This document shows, in pieces, positions 33,038 through 47,185 of a stretch of DNA of 64,000 bases. How positions within the stretch are numbered: position 1 is the stretch's first letter; each line of letters starts with the position of its first letter. The position numbers were made by a program, and so were the translations under genes. Origin of the DNA: Protula sp. h YS-2021 (Eukaryota; Annelida; Polychaeta; Sabellida; Serpulidae); assembly GCA_949752745.1 (NCBI GenBank), contig OX457026.1:44175239-44239238 (forward strand), in the 5' to 3' direction. Under the pieces are notes generated by a model. It was not told where the DNA came from. It searched no databases and worked only from the letters and a program-made list of their open reading frames with translations.

Positions 33038-34360
33038 ACAGCACAATTTTCACTTTTTTTCTACATTTGATCGAAAACACTCATTGAATGTGCCATTCTG
33101 AAAGTAAAAAAGCAAATAAACAGATAGTATTACAATTATATAGATATAAATTTGTTGTTTTAGGTTTCACAAAATATTCAAGTATAATGCTTGTACGTTT
33201 GGTGAATTACGGAATAAAAATACTTAAGAATTGTTGAAATTGCAAGGAAATTTATCATTGTCATTGTCATTTTCTAGTTGAATTGTGCTTTTAAAGCATG
33301 TAAAAACATTGTAAAACTTAACAAACGTTTCTTTTTTTCTTCCTTTGGGGATGTTTTGGACCTAAATACATTTGGGGACCTAATGGCCGGGGACATACGG
33401 CCAGGTACCTTTTCAGCTCCTCGGTAAAAAATAGATTATTTTAATGGCTTAATTTTAAAAAAAACAGGTTTTTTGGCGTGAAAAAAATTTTAAAGTTTAA
33501 ATAGGTTCTTGGGGACTCCAAAAAGTAACTTTTTATAACGTCTGACATTCTAAAATAATAGTTTTAATAGTTTTTAAACACATTTTAATATGTGTTTCGA
33601 TTTTAATAGTTATAATTTATATACAATAATTATATTAATTTAAACAATACAGATACAGTAAAATACAATAGTATTTTGTGTAGGAAATGGATATAAGGAA
33701 AAATAAATAAGCAAAAAAAAATCAATGGACAGTTAAAAAATAGGTTTTAATTGGCTTAACAGGTCATTTTCGCCAAAAAAATAGGTCCATTTTGATGAAA
33801 TAGGTTTAATAGGTTTAATAGGTTCCACTGGAAGGCCTGCTTATTGTCTGGGTAAAGCTTAATAAAGCGTTAATTTAGGTCATCATGTTTTTTAGCTTTG
33901 AGGACGTTTTGACTCGAAATTCATTTGGGAACTTTATGGACAGGGACCTTGTGGCCGGAGTAAAGCTTAATAAATCGTTAATTTAGGTTATCATAATTTT
34001 TTTTGGCTTTGAGGTTTTGGCCCTAAATTCATTCCGGGACCTTATGATCGGGTATTTTTGGCCGGGGACTTTATGGTCGAGGACGTGTTGTCCTGGATTG
34101 CACGACAAATTTTGCTTGGGGTTTTGGCCCCAAATTGTCTTCTTACATTCCCATCCGCCAAAAAGCATTAGAAAGGCATTCCTCATAACTGCGCATCAGA
34201 TGACTCGCCTCCGAGGAGGAAGCGGGAGGGCGTTTCAGTGCCAAAATGGTGAGCTTCTTCTCATAACACAAGATATCAGATGACCCACTTTAAATGCGAA
34301 AAATGCTTCCAGGTACTACAAACAATGCTAATCGATAAAAAATAGCTCCCATATATGGAG

Positions 34361-35588
34361 CAGGGTTGGGTTTCTCCCAGGGAGAAAGGTAGTTCTCCCC
34401 TCTCCATGGGAGAAATAGGGGAAAAACCCGGGATTTAGGGTTTCTCCCGGGGAGAAATGTTTCTACCGGGGATAAATGGGGGAGAAACAGGGGAAAAACG
34501 TCGGGCATAAAAATTCTTTAAACGTTTATTTGCATTTTATTCCAAATTATTTAATAAACTGTCGTGTCACCGACATTTGGCACATTTCTTTAACGTTTAG
34601 TGCATTTAGATGGGGATACTTTTGCAAGATGAGCTTTTTCCAACTGCTCGTTCCCGCAGTAAATGCATTTAGAATATGATTTTTCATCCTTCACAGACAA
34701 ACTGAAGTGCTCCCAAACTTTATCTTTCGGTCTTCCTCCTTTAAACATTTTGAGTTGATAATTTAAAGGCAGCACAAAGACAACAATCGTAATTTGTTTG
34801 TAATGATAATGCCGTAAATTTTTACAACCCTTCTGTAGCTGTTGAGGATTACTTACACCCTTAATCTCTACATTTCCTGAGATATAAGGATTAAGACGTT
34901 TTGTTAAGGCGTAGCTCGGAGAGTAACTGAAAGATAGAGCAGGTCAGTACTTTGACACAGGCTGACAGAGAACGGATTTTTTCTTTGATCATGAGTAGAA
35001 TAGTAAGGCATCTGCCTTGTAGTAAAAGAAAGAGAGTGAAAGCCTGAATAACAAATGTCGATCATACATTTGTGTATTCTTGCGGACAGCTTCATGCAAT
35101 GCATTGTGGGTAACTGAGGGCATAATTAGCCATATCTGGAGTTTATCGCACTGTTTTATACCAATACAAATTCTTCGATATTTAAGTTAAGTAATGAAAG
35201 TTTTCTAAACGGTACAAACTATTTAAAGAACTAACTTCCTGGCATGTGACAAGAAGGCCAAAATGTATTCAATCGGCCCAAAACAAGAAAAATACCCTGT
35301 TATATTTGGTATAAAACAGTGAGAAAATATGCATTTTGCCCCGACGCAAGCACTGGCACTTTTTGATCACGTGATGAAAATGTTAATTCTCATTGGTGGA
35401 TATGAGGTTGTGACGTACACTTGTCCATGAGTATTCTAACCTGTACGTTAAGCAAGACGAAACAAAAGAATAAAAAAGAGGGGAGAAACTACGGGAGAAG
35501 CTGCGGGAGAAACGTATTTCTCCCCTGGGGTAAAAACCCGGTTTAAACCCAGGGTAAAAACCCTAATGGGAGAAACCTGCCAACCCTG
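34361..35588 (-). mobile_element. hAT-like element with BED fragment (copy 2)
   Basis: Duplicate of 17673-18900 with the same 8-bp flanks ATATGGAG (34353-34360, 35589-35596). The flanks are copied with the element, so this is duplication and not a second insertion. The BED half-finger ORF is at 34590-34775 (minus). Confidence 0.92.
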
Positions 35589-35596
35589 ATATGGAG

Positions 35597-37230
35597 GGTG
35601 TTGATGTTATGCACCTTTCTTGATTTTCTATACGAGTTGAATAATGTTTAACCAAAACCGTTTGACTTATCCGAGGAATAATTACATAAGGTTTAAAGTT
35701 GATCCGACTTTCCGTTATCAAAATATTTTGCGTAATAACAGATAATTTTCTATACGCGTCCAAAGTTGAAACAGTCGTCTGACTGAACCAAGGAATACCC
35801 ATATAAAATTTTAAGTCGATATGACTTTCCGTTATCGAGACATTGTGCATACAAGATCTGGTTCAAAATGTATACATATTTTACGTGATGACGTCATACG
35901 CCGCACTCATTCGTTCTACTCGCGACAAACAGAACCTTTCGGGCCTACCAAGCATCAACCTCACCTCATTTCAATTTTCTTTGATATTCCGCAGCTGAGA
36001 AATTTCGCACAAAAAAATTTACGCTATGGCGTCATATGCGTCAAAAGTTCACAGAACCGTCCGACTGATCTGTATAAAATTTGAAATCGATGGCCTTTCC
36101 ATTATCCAGATATTTTGCACACAAGATCTTGTTCAAAATATATTTTACGCGACGACGTCATACTTCGCAATCGTTCGTTTTACTCGCGAAAGAATTTTAT
36201 AGATACTTTCTGACCTACCAAGCAACAATTACACCAAGTTTCAACCTTCTTCGATGTTCAGCAGCGGAGAAATTTCGCACACAAATTTTTATGTAATGAC
36301 GTCATACACCTGCCCTAATCACGTGACATGCGTGAAAAATTGAGAGAACCGTCTGACGGACCCAAGGAATACCCATATAAAATTTGAAGTCGATAGGACT
36401 TTTCCTTATCGAGATATTTTGCACACCAGATTTTGTTCAAAATATATTCATATTTTACGCGATGACGTCATATGATGCATTCGTTCGTTCTACTCGCAAA
36501 AATTTTATAGAATCTTTCGCACCTTCCAAGCAACCATCCCACCAAATTTTAACTTTCTCCTATGTTCATCGGCTGATAAATTTCGCACAGAAGATTTTTA
36601 CGTAACGACGTCATACACCTGCCCTAATCATGTGACATGCGTCAAAAGTTGATAGAACCATCCGACCCAATCAAGTAATAAGCCAATTCGCACGTTGACT
36701 TTTGCCGAAAAGTTTTTGCGTTTCGGCTGAATTCAGTTGGAATAATGATATAAAGAAATGATAAAACAACGGCAAAAATCAACAGAAACATATTCACGTG
36801 TTAATTATTAAAGGGACTAAATAATATGCAAAATAGATTTTAAAAGATCACATGATGGCTTTATAAATTTGAAATTTTCAAATTGAAAGTGTGCATGTTG
36901 AATGAAAATTAGAATTTTGATGCTTTTCCCTTATCAGTTCTTTATAACTGAGTGATAACCAGTATGGTTTTCGGAAAAAAGGTCCACCGCCGTAGCGCTA
37001 ATCGAACTTGTAGAAGAAATAACTTAAGCAATAGATGAAAAGAAAAGTCTAGTCTCCTCTATGGAGGTGGGAGTCACTAGACCCGAAAGTGCGAATTGGC
37101 TTATAAATCGATCAACTTTGGAGTCGATCCGACCTTTCGTTCTCGAGATATCTTGCACAAAACAGACTGACACACACACAGAACGTGCAAAGACTATATA
37201 TATCCCCTTGGTCGGGGAGACATAATAATG
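35597..37230. repeat. GACGTCAT-type repeat array (copy 2)
   Basis: Duplicate of 18909-20540, with a substitution visible at 35841 (gagacattg for gagatattg). Interrupted by the duplicated MITE. Confidence 0.8.
36681..37101. mobile_element. TA-flanked MITE (copy 2)
   Basis: Duplicate of 19993-20413 with the same 13-bp terminal repeats and TA flanks. Confidence 0.82.
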
Positions 37231-37513
37231 AAGGGCTGACTTAGAGATAGTCCCAGCGGACCCTTTCTATCTTCCTAGGACAGAGGAAGACTGCAAGAGT
37301 CATCTAGGACTAACTTAGAGATGGGTACGAGGGAAAGGAGAAAGAATGGTTACAGTAGATCCAAATTGGTGAAATGAAAAAGAGCCAATAAATCACAAAA
37401 TGGTGTACATTTACGTCGATAGGGTTGCAAAACATGCAGCTGGCTTATTTAGTGGAGTTGGAATCTAGCATTTTGTTGTCACCAGTTACGATCTACTCTA
37501 GCCAATTCTATCT

Positions 37514-39756
37514 CAGGGGTGCACATAAGACCTTCGCATTTCGCCATGGCGAAGGTGAAATCCATTTGGCGAAGGTGAACAGATTCACATTCGCCAATTT
37601 GGCGAAGGTGAATTTTAGACAAAAATTATTACAATAAAATGAAAATATGGTCTGGTTAACTACCGATGTAGCTCTATAAAGACATAAATTGGACAATATA
37701 GTTTAGCTCCAAGAAGCGATGCGCTAAAAAGTTTCCAGGCACCGCTTCAAAGCCTCGCTATATAACGATAAGCAAGTCAACTGCGCTCGCTTTGAGGCAC
37801 CCCTGTGGCTACTTTGTGCGAGTTTCAACGACCCATAAGTTTTTGTTGGCATTTGCTAAAGGCCCTCAAAGTACAACGGTAATCATATACAACTTCTGTG
37901 TTACGCTTTCTTTAAAAGAAAATAATACGGAAATAACTCTAAATCTCCCGCAATAATTGACATTTGTTTGTATACAGGGAGCATACTTTATTACGTGAAA
38001 TAGTAACAATAATTTTTACAATTATCCACCAAAAAACTTTTAAATTTATATTTCAAAAAGAACATAAAAATAAAAGGTCAAATACTGTGGGTGTACAAAC
38101 TAAATTTATATAGGGTTGGGTATCGCGGCGCAGTCTGTATCGCGATACGTATCGCGATATTGGCTGCGTATCGCGATACATATCGCGATATTTTGAATTC
38201 TTTAAAAGTGAAAAAATGCAGCTGTTTTATGGCTTTATTTCCAGGAATTGTAACATTTACCTACAGCATTGATCAGTTATAGATAATGGCGTTATGACAA
38301 ATACAAAAAGTATGTTTGCAATGCTGGTTTCGGATGCCATCAGTGACATTAATCTCATTGCACAAACAGTATATATAACTAAATTTTAAGAATGTCTGTT
38401 TGATTGAGTGTCTAAACTTAAATGTTTGATTTGTATATTTTTAACTTGAAACATCAACAGTTCTGTATTTACAAATTGAAAAAAACAACACAGCGTCTAC
38501 TCTGACATTGAACCGCAAAATTGTCGGTTGAACATTCACCCTTTTCACCGGTATCTCACTTGTTGTTTCGGTGCTTTGTTCCGTCTTAATTTTAAGATCT
38601 TTTTCCCAATAATTTCTGAGCATAAATGACGATGGTCTCTTGATAAACGATGTTGTAAATTTGTCGTATATCCAAAATATTTTACTTCCATTTTGCATAC
38701 TTTACACACGGCAACATTTTTCTCAGTTTTTCCTTTGTCCGATTTTAGTCCAAAATGCTGCCACACTGGCGCTTTTGCTTTTTTGTTCTCGACGTAGGCC
38801 GTATCCATTTTTGGTAGTGCGTTTCCAGTCACATTGTTTTGCTAGCAGTATTTAAACAATATCGCATATGTTCCTTTCTAGGTTATACATAAGTTATCAT
38901 TCAATTATCCAATCAGTTCATATCCAATATAGCAAAACATCATCCATGTTCTATCACACTATAATTGGACGACTTAGTCAGAAATTTACATGAACAAATA
39001 TCGTGAAAATATATCTGAAACGAAAAGCAGCAGAACGTGCTGTGTAAAATGATGAACAGCATCATTGCAGATATCACTCGTTAGCACATCAACAAAAATA
39101 TTGTATTAAACATGCAGCGGAAAATATCGAAAAATATCGATATTTCAAAATTCGTATCGCGATACGTATCGTGAGAAAACATATCGCGATATATCGCTGT
39201 ATCGATAAATATCGCCACCCCTAAATTTATACGTAATTCTGCATCTATCAACTATTTTAGTATATATTTTACAAATAAACTACAATCCCTTTATTTAAAT
39301 TTTCTGACCTTTGACTTTGGTCACATGACATTTAAAGACCAGACTGTAAACAAACATTTGACAGGTGGATGCGGAAGCTAACTTTTCTGCACTTTTATGA
39401 ACAAATAAAAGACATACAGTTCACTAAAAACTGTGCCTGTTTTACAAAAAGGGCATATTCGGCATGAGCTTTCCGTAGATGTTTGAATAATACGGACTGG
39501 TATGCAGGATTCGTGCCTCAGAACATGTGAAGTTGACCCCTATTAGGGTAACAATGGAAGGCTTCGTAGCTCTGAAAGAGATATATACGATGTTATACAA
39601 GTCAGAGCTACTCGGAGCTAAATATAGTTAAGAATAACTTACAGTTTTAGTAAGTGGGTTAATTTGGCGAAGGTGAATTCGATTTGGCGAAGGTGAGTTG
39701 AACGTCCTTCGCCAAATTGGCGAAGGTAAAAAAAAAAATCCTTATGTACACCCCTG
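37514..39756. mobile_element. Outer hAT-like element (copy 2)
   Basis: Duplicate of 20826-23096, 29 bp shorter because of one internal indel near 39632. Same CAGGGGTG ends and GGCGAAGGTGAA repeats. Confidence 0.82.
38111..39223 (-). mobile_element. Nested hAT-like element (copy 2)
   Basis: Duplicate of 21423-22534 with AATTTATA flanks and the BED-finger ORF at 38545-38832 (minus), identical in the finger. One extra A near 38480 changes an overlapping spurious frame only. Confidence 0.9.
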
Positions 39757-40449
39757 CTATCTCCTCTCCCTCGTAAAGACGAGCCGGCATTTAACCAAGG
39801 TCACCGTGACAAGGGACGGATTGCCATCTTCAACATCGTGCCGATACAAGTAAACATCAATATATTAGTTTTACTACACTACAGAACATAACGCACCAAC
39901 CGTCAATTAGTACTATTAGCGATCAATTACAACTTTTTCCCAACTGGCATCGGCAGAAATCACCTCACCGTTTCGAATCGAAAATTTCTCTATTACTGGA
40001 GCGACCGTTGTTATAAAACAGCTGACCTCTGAGAGGGTCTATCTATTGTGTGTAAACACAGAGCGGATGGATATTTTAATATGTTATTCCTTATGAGTAT
40101 TAGTTCGAGTAATCCTCACTGAGTTTGCGGAGTATACAGTGGCAAAACAGACCAAAAACTCTCGTAGAGGTTGGCTGATGGGCAACAACTCAGGAACGAT
40201 AAATAGTTATCACGTCCACCCCGTTGTTCTCCAACAGCTAACCTCCACAGCAGTTCGTTGTTGTCTATCATCTAACCTCTACAGCGGTTCTGTTGTTATA
40301 AAACAGCTGACCCCTGATGAGATCTATCAGTTATGTGTAAAAACAGAGTAGATAGATATTATAAAACGTAGTTTCCTCTTTTACGATTATTATTTTCGCG
40401 AAATCCCTAGTGGGTATCTGGAGTAAAAGGTATCACAAAAATACTGGTA

Positions 40450-41054
40450 CCAGGGGTGTTATCTGCACTGCAAGACAGTTCGAGTGGTAGTCATGTGGGA
40501 GTTGACATAACACGGGGTTCCTTGCGAAGTAGGATGTACTGGACTGGTACGGTTTTAATAGATGTGGTAAATTGCGTTCAAAACTGCCATAAATGTAACT
40601 CGCGAAAACCAAATCTAAACAAGAAAACACCCTCCTGAAGCCGTTTCCTGTAGGAGCGCCCATGTAAAGGATAGATCTATACGGTAAATGGCCGAAAATC
40701 GAACGTGGAAATCAATATATATTTGTTATTGGTGATTATTTTACAAAGAATATAGAAGCACTCCTGAATCCTAATATGGGAGCTGTTAAGGTCGGAAAAG
40801 AATTTGTGCTTAGGTATGGTATCCCTCATATGATTCTGAGTGACCAAGGTGCACAGTTCATGACCATTTTGTACCGAAAAATGTGTCATTTGTTGCAAAT
40901 TGACCAGGTCTGTGCAATCATTTACAGACCGCAGAATAATGGGTATATCAAACGGGCAAATCCCTTGATTGAAAGCCTACTTTCCATTCTTGTGTATGAG
41001 AACAAAAAAAAATTAGGACGAAAAACTAAGTTTCATAATTTCATAGATGGCTAA
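40450..41054 (+). pseudogene. Older Ty3/Gypsy integrase fragment (copy 2)
   Basis: Duplicate of 23790-24394 with the same stops and the same GYIK in place of the catalytic Glu. Confidence 0.82.
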
Positions 41055-41230
41055 CGCCATTTCTGGATGCTCGACTCCCTTCCACCCACCACCTTCCCTT
41101 AGTAGACCGACCAACCTCCACCCCTTCCCCTGGTGAACCGACTGACCCCTCCCCGGGCGGGAATTTCTAATTTTAGCATAGTTATTCGTTTCAGACTATC
41201 TTAGCATTTTTCATTTTCAGACCTTCAGAA

Positions 41231-41240
<10 letters not shown>

Positions 41241-41319
<79 letters not shown>
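41241..41319. repeat. (TC)n microsatellite (copy 2)
   Basis: Counterpart of 24571-24670, about 11 bp shorter overall, and preceded by a C10 run in place of C5. This is the expected fast-changing difference between duplicates. Confidence 0.97.
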
Positions 41320-41320
<1 letters not shown>

Positions 41321-41531
41321 ATTTTAATATATTTTATTGTTTCAAACCACTTTTTGTTTTCAAAGGATACCTTCAATACTGCTCTTCTGCAGCGAAACCT
41401 CCGTCGTTCTTCAGGCAAACCCGGCGTCGTCACGTGTTTCTACGATAAAGGGACGACACGCTCGACATTTATTTTGAATGTGATTGGGTACAGGAATTGA
41501 AGAATATGCATAAACACTGGAAAGCAGTATC

Positions 41532-42144
41532 CCAGATAGCAGACATACGTAGGGCCTACGTAGGGCTCCGTAGGCTCAATGTAGGAACCGTAGGCATAGG
41601 TTTTCGTACGTCGACCCTATGTAGGTCCTGCGATTGATACCCTACGTAGGCTGGCCTCGGGCGGCCCAACGGAGGGACTACATTGTAAGCCTATCATAGA
41701 TTTTGAGCACAATATCGCTCAGAGGAAACCCCGCCATTTTAATGAAGCTGAGTGAAAATACCAGATTGAGTAGGTTCAAATTACATTTTGATAAGGCGCG
41801 ATGTGTTTTTTTCTTATCACAATAGAGAAGTAGACATGGAACTGATCTTTGTCCCAGTTTCAATGTCTGGATGACTTGTTAATTAATGATAATCATTTGA
41901 CTAATTAATAACAAGAACTACGTCAGACCTATGTAGGAACGTTACATCCGAAGTACGTAGATCAATCATAGGCAACGTAGGCACAAACTACATTCGCCCA
42001 CGTAGGGCCTATTTATCGGGCCTACGTAGGACCGATGAGCAAAACTACGTCGGGCCTACGTAGGCAACTTACATTGGGCCTACGTAGACCGTAGGCAAAA
42101 ACGACGTTGGCCCTACATAGGGCCAACGTCTGTCTGCTATCTGG
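41532..42144. mobile_element. Fold-back/MITE-like element rich in CCTACGTAGG (copy 2)
   Basis: Duplicate of 24883-25495 with the same inverted ends. Confidence 0.75.
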
Positions 42145-42199
42145 AATCCAAGCTTTTCTGAGTAAATGTGAAGAACTAATTTTGCCAGGGAATACCTAG

Positions 42200-43033
42200 T
42201 GTGAGAACCCTAGGGCTGTCGCCCTCTTTCTTTTATAAATACTTTGGTCGAATTTTGAGAGATTTTTAGAATACGGTCCTGGCTTGGGTTCTGGACGCGA
42301 CCCTCGAAAAATACGGTCCAATTGGCTTGGCAACACAAAAAATAGACCCCCCTACTCTCCCGGCTGCCAACGACCCGAGACCCATTCCCTTTTTAGGAAA
42401 TGTTTTTCCGAAAGAGCTCCGCCACTCTCTTCGTGTTTTGATTTTTCTTATGATTTCTTTATGACTGATTAGCAATGTTGTCATGTCCAGATTCCTCCGC
42501 GGGTCAATTCGGTTTGTCATTGGCTGTCTGGGGAGACCCTGTCTATATAGCCGGGCAATAAAAACTCCCCAGCGAGGCTGGAGAGGGCAGACTCACAGAG
42601 ACCGAGCAAGAGAGAGAGAGAGAGCCTTACCTGACAGCCATTGAGAAACCGAGAATAGCGTTAAAGATAGCAAGGTAGAAATCTGCGAAGAAAATCTGAA
42701 GAGTGGAATAAATCTATAAATGACAGATAAAAATTAAGTGTATTTTGGATAAAGCAAGCTGTTTCTGAAAGAAACAGCCCCAAAGAGTCGCACTTTTTAA
42801 CCTGGCAAAAAGTGCACCTTTTCCAACTCTTCTATACGTCATTTAAGGCGGGAAGAGTCGCGCTTTTCACTAGCTGAAAAGCGCATCTTTGCCACTCTTC
42901 GGATAGTAAGAGAACGAGGGTCGTGTTGCTATTTTGGGTTGGCAACAGCAAATCATCCCTTTATCGACCTCCCCAAGCGACACCGTCGTCGTACTGTCGG
43001 TTCTCTAATTGGCAGTATTACGAGGTGGCGACA
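42200..43033 (+). mobile_element. 5' LTR of Ty3/Gypsy element (copy 2)
   Basis: Duplicate of 25551-26386, two bases shorter in the GA run. TATATA lies at 42544 and the polyadenylation-like AATAAAA near 42557. The primer binding site follows at 43035-43053. Confidence 0.88.
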
Positions 43034-43034
43034 C

Positions 43035-43053
43035 TGGCGCAGTCAGCAGGATC
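43035..43053 (+). other. Primer binding site (copy 2)
   Basis: Same TGGCGCAGTCAGCAGGATC as copy 1, one base after the LTR end. Confidence 0.65.
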
Positions 43054-43658
43054 TTTTCTGGATAAAATTCTTTTATATTTAGTCTGGAAAAGATTGACCC
43101 AAAAATAAAAAAGGGGGATAGTGAGTAAAGGCTTTCAGTAGATGAACAAGCAGAACAACAGTTCCGGCACCGTACCTAGCGACTTACCGTCCCGCTTCTA
43201 CTGTTTCGAGTGTGGGAAGATCCGTTCGTCCGCGTTCTGGGCCCACAAAGCCAACAACTGGGCGTATCAACCGTGTTTTGTGGTGCAACTCTGTTTTACG
43301 GTGTCACAGCTTCAAGTGCCCGGAGCGGCCCTACCGAGACAGTAGGCATTGGGATCAGATCTGCTGTCGCTGCCGATATCCGTTTTAATCGTGAGCATTC
43401 CTTTCATCATTTGAGGTTACAATCGGGTTCTAATATCTGTTCGCGAGAAAATCGAATGAAGTCATTCTCGTCTGGCAACCTGTTTTTCCTCGAACTGAGA
43501 AAGTAATATCCACGTGGTGAAAATTTGTGATTTTAGAAAAGTTTGGGTTCTATCCTCAAAAGTTGAGGATAGAATCCCTATTCGGCATATTCGTTGTGTT
43601 TTCTGATAAGGATAAATTGTTTCAAGCTCGAGAAAGTAGAGTCTGGCGTACGTAAACT

Positions 43659-45606
43659 ATGGATAAAAGCTATGATCAAAAACCGGAGGTAAGCGAAGAG
43701 GTGTGGCCGGATGGTCAAGATTGGGAGGATAGTGAAGTAGTTTTAGGGGCTTGTAAGGGGCCTAATAGCTACGAAGATTTGACCCATACGGTGAAATGGG
43801 AGCCCAAACCAAAAATCAAGAGCGAAGATGGGGGATTTTACCGTTCAGTTTCTAAAAGTTCCGTGAAGTCTGCCTATGAGTTGGAAGAAAAAGAACGTGA
43901 AATTGAGAGAAGGGAGCGTATGCTTGAGAGAAAAGCGAAAGAGTATGAGCGGGAGATGAGATGGAAAGAAAAACAGTCCTGTGATAGGGAAAAGCAGCTT
44001 GAGGAAATGTTAGATAGGACAATTGCTGCGTTGGATGAAAGGGATAATTATATCGACAGCAGAGAAGAAAGTGTTCGGGAATTGCAGGAAACTGTGAACC
44101 GTCTACGCGTGTGTATTGAGAAATTGCCTATTCCCCGTAGTCAAGAGTATCACGGTCCTACTCCCGAAGATCCCGTCAAGAAACGTTTTTCTTTTTCTTT
44201 TTCATAGCCAAGAAAAGACGGGTTTTGAGTATGGGTATGAAGCTGATACAGAGGAGGAAGATAATTGGGAAGAACAATATCTGTCTGACGCTAAAGTGCA
44301 TGCGAATATCCTAGGTTTCAGCATCTGTCAAGTCCCCATGGTCCTGTTTTTTCTCGCTGTAGTACGTCCAAAGTCCCTGGTATAGAGTTGCCTCCCATAT
44401 TTCCGGAAGAAAAGGTCTCAGGTTTCGGCTACCGGCCTCCTAATGAGAGATCAAAGCTGCAGGAATTCGCAAATCCAAGATCCGTTCTTGAAGATGAAAG
44501 GCATAGGTCAGAACCATCGCCTACTCGTTGCAAAAGTCCAGGTGCTTTTAAACCTTATCATGAGGTTGCACCTGAATACGAGGGAAATGTAAATGTCATG
44601 CCCGAAGAAGTGCTAAGAAAACTTACTTCTCAGCCATATAGCCGAAAAGACTACGTGGAACCAAAATTCACAAGTCCGGCAGCAAATAGCATGACCAGCG
44701 CGTTTCCGGTAGAGACAATCGGGAAACAAATAATTCTTCCCGATAAATATCAGGAAAACACACCGCTCTCTGACCATTTAGCCTATTTCGAGATGTGTAC
44801 TGAATTAAACGGGTGGTCTGAACAAGAAATGGCGAAGTACCTAGCGTTTAGTTTGAGGGGTTCTGCTCAGAAATTGCTGGATACATTGCATGGTGACCAG
44901 GTAAGATATTTCTCGCTGAAAGCAGTTCTGGAAGAACGATTTGGTACCGAGGGACAGGCAGCAATATTCCTGGTACAGCTGCAGGGACGTACTAAAAAGA
45001 CAAGGAGTCCTACCAGGAGCTGTCAGACGGCATATCCAGGTTAGTTGCGAAGGCCTATCCCACGGCTCCAAATGACATGATCAAAATTCTTACCTTGCAA
45101 CACTTTATCAAAGCCCTACCGAATCGGGAGTTGCGCACGCGCATTAAACTCGAAAGGTTGAGAAGTGTGCGTGAAGCAGTTTTACTTGCGATTGAGCATG
45201 ATGCGATCGAGAAGGCTGAGCAACAGAAAACTCCAGGTAAGAAATCGGTTAGAGAAATAAAGACAGAAACCGAGAGTTCCGCCAGCCAGCAGAGAGGTAA
45301 GAAAAAGGCTAAAGACAAAAGCAAGGTGCGATTCGAGCAAGACGATATAGTGGATAAGTCCAAATTTCGGGAAGTAGTGACATGAAAGCAGTAGCAGGTC
45401 AGTTGACCAAACTTTTAAAGCAACTTGACCAGCAGATGTCAAAATTGTCCAGTGAAAAAGCCCAAAAACCCAAGAAGAAAGTTCCCCTTGATCAGGTAAA
45501 GTGCTATAATTGCAACAAAATGGAATATTACGCGTCGTCTTGCCCAGAAGAAAAACGTAAAGATAGCAAGATGCGTGCAGAATCCAAAACTGATCAGGAA
45601 AACTAA
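43659..45606 (+). pseudogene. Gag of the Gypsy element, frameshifted (copy 2)
   Basis: Same layout and breaks as copy 1, including Tyr for His in the zinc knuckle. One visible amino-acid difference (Val for Ala in an out-of-frame segment near 44341). Leader hairpin at 43548-43574. Confidence 0.85.
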
Positions 45607-45686
45607 GCGAGACTGGTAGCGAGGTCCGTAGTCTAGTCTCTGAAAGTAAAATAGGACCTGAAACAGATCATTTCATAAACTCAAGC

Positions 45687-46075
45687 GTGCTTCAAACTGG
45701 TTTGTCAGGTTTATATGGTAAGGGTACAGTCATAGGGACCGGGGCAGATTTTGTTATTGATACTGGGTCGTCTGTCACAATAATATCAAGAAGAAGTTTT
45801 GAGAAGATACCCAAATCAAACCGGCCTGAAGTGCGAGAACATCGAGATAAGCTGGCAGTAATTTGTCAGTTGTTGGGGTAGTTGATTTACCTATAATTCT
45901 CGAAACTACTGAAGTTGTTCATTCGACAGTTATTGCCGAAATCGAATCGGATGTCTTGTTAGGGATTGATTTCATGAAGGAAAAAGAGTGCAAATTTAAC
46001 TACGGGGATGGATCATTCGTGGTGCAAGGTAGCTCTCTGAGTTTCCGGGAAGAAAGAAAATGGCGTGTAGGGTGA
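45687..46075 (+). pseudogene. Aspartic protease of the Gypsy element (copy 2)
   Basis: DTG intact as in copy 1, with the same internal frame break. One substitution gives KSNRPE where copy 1 has KLNRPE. Confidence 0.85.
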
Positions 46076-47183
46076 CAGCGAGTGAAGCTGTCATTATTCC
46101 GCCACTTACTGATGGTATTGTACCAGGCTTAGTTCACCAGACGGGTGAAATGGCTAAGTGTGCAATGGCGGAACCTGTATCTTCGTTGAGTAGTCATGGA
46201 GTGTTGCTGAGCAAGAGTTTGGTAGATTCCAGCAAAGGTTTAGTTCCACTAAGAGTTATGAATCCCTATAACGAGCCGGTAGTTTTGAGCAAAAACACCA
46301 ACATGGCTATTGTTCACCCTGTCATTGATATTCATGGGTTTAAACACGAGAAAGAAAATGCTTCCGCCGTTAACCAAGTTTCTCACGAAATCTCGGACAA
46401 GAATAGTGATAACGAGGTCAGGTGCGATATACAGGGTCCTTCACCAAAGCATTTGCAAGAATTATTTGACCGTAGTTGTGGATCCCTAAAATTAGAACAC
46501 AGTAACCAGGTTAGGAACACATTGCTTAAGTTCCAAGGTGTGTTCTCTTCCGGTCCGACTGATATATGGAGACCTGGTATAGTCAAACATAAAATTGACA
46601 CTGGGGATAACAAACCAGTCAGATTGCCCCCTAGAAAAGTTCCCATCCATTTACGAGAAGCCGTAGATAAGGAGATTGACAGGCTGTTAGAAAGGAAAAT
46701 TATTCGGCCCTCTTCATCTCCCTGGTCCTCGTGTATGGTGGTCGTTAGAAAGGCCAACGAAGAAATAAGAATTTGTCTGGACGTTAGGGCTGTGAATGCG
46801 AGATCAAAGTACGATAGCTTCCCTTTGCCCCGTATAGATACTTGTCTTGAGAGAATGCATGGTTCCAAGTTCTACAATGTGTTAGATTTAGCCAGTGGCT
46901 TCCATCAGATAGAGCTTAACCCGAGAGACGCATGTTTTGCGGTGCCGGGTAGGGGGGGGGGGCTTTTGAATTTGAAACCCGTCCATTTGGATTGCACTCA
47001 GGTCCTAGTACATGTCAGCGTTTGATGGAACTGATAATGGCTGGCCTTTATATAATCCTCATTTATATGGATGACTTAACAGTGTACGGCAAAACGTTTG
47101 GAAAAACGTTGGAAAATCTCGAACAAGTCCTTGACATACTACTTCGGGATAACTTGAAAGTTAAAACGTCCAAATGCATCTAA
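46060..47183 (+). pseudogene. Reverse transcriptase of the Gypsy element (copy 2)
   Basis: As copy 1, but the G run (46951-46962) is two bases shorter. The upstream frame therefore reads through into different nonsense and ends at 47025. YMDD lies at 47064-47075. Both G-run lengths break the frame. Confidence 0.92.
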
Positions 47184-47185
47184 TT

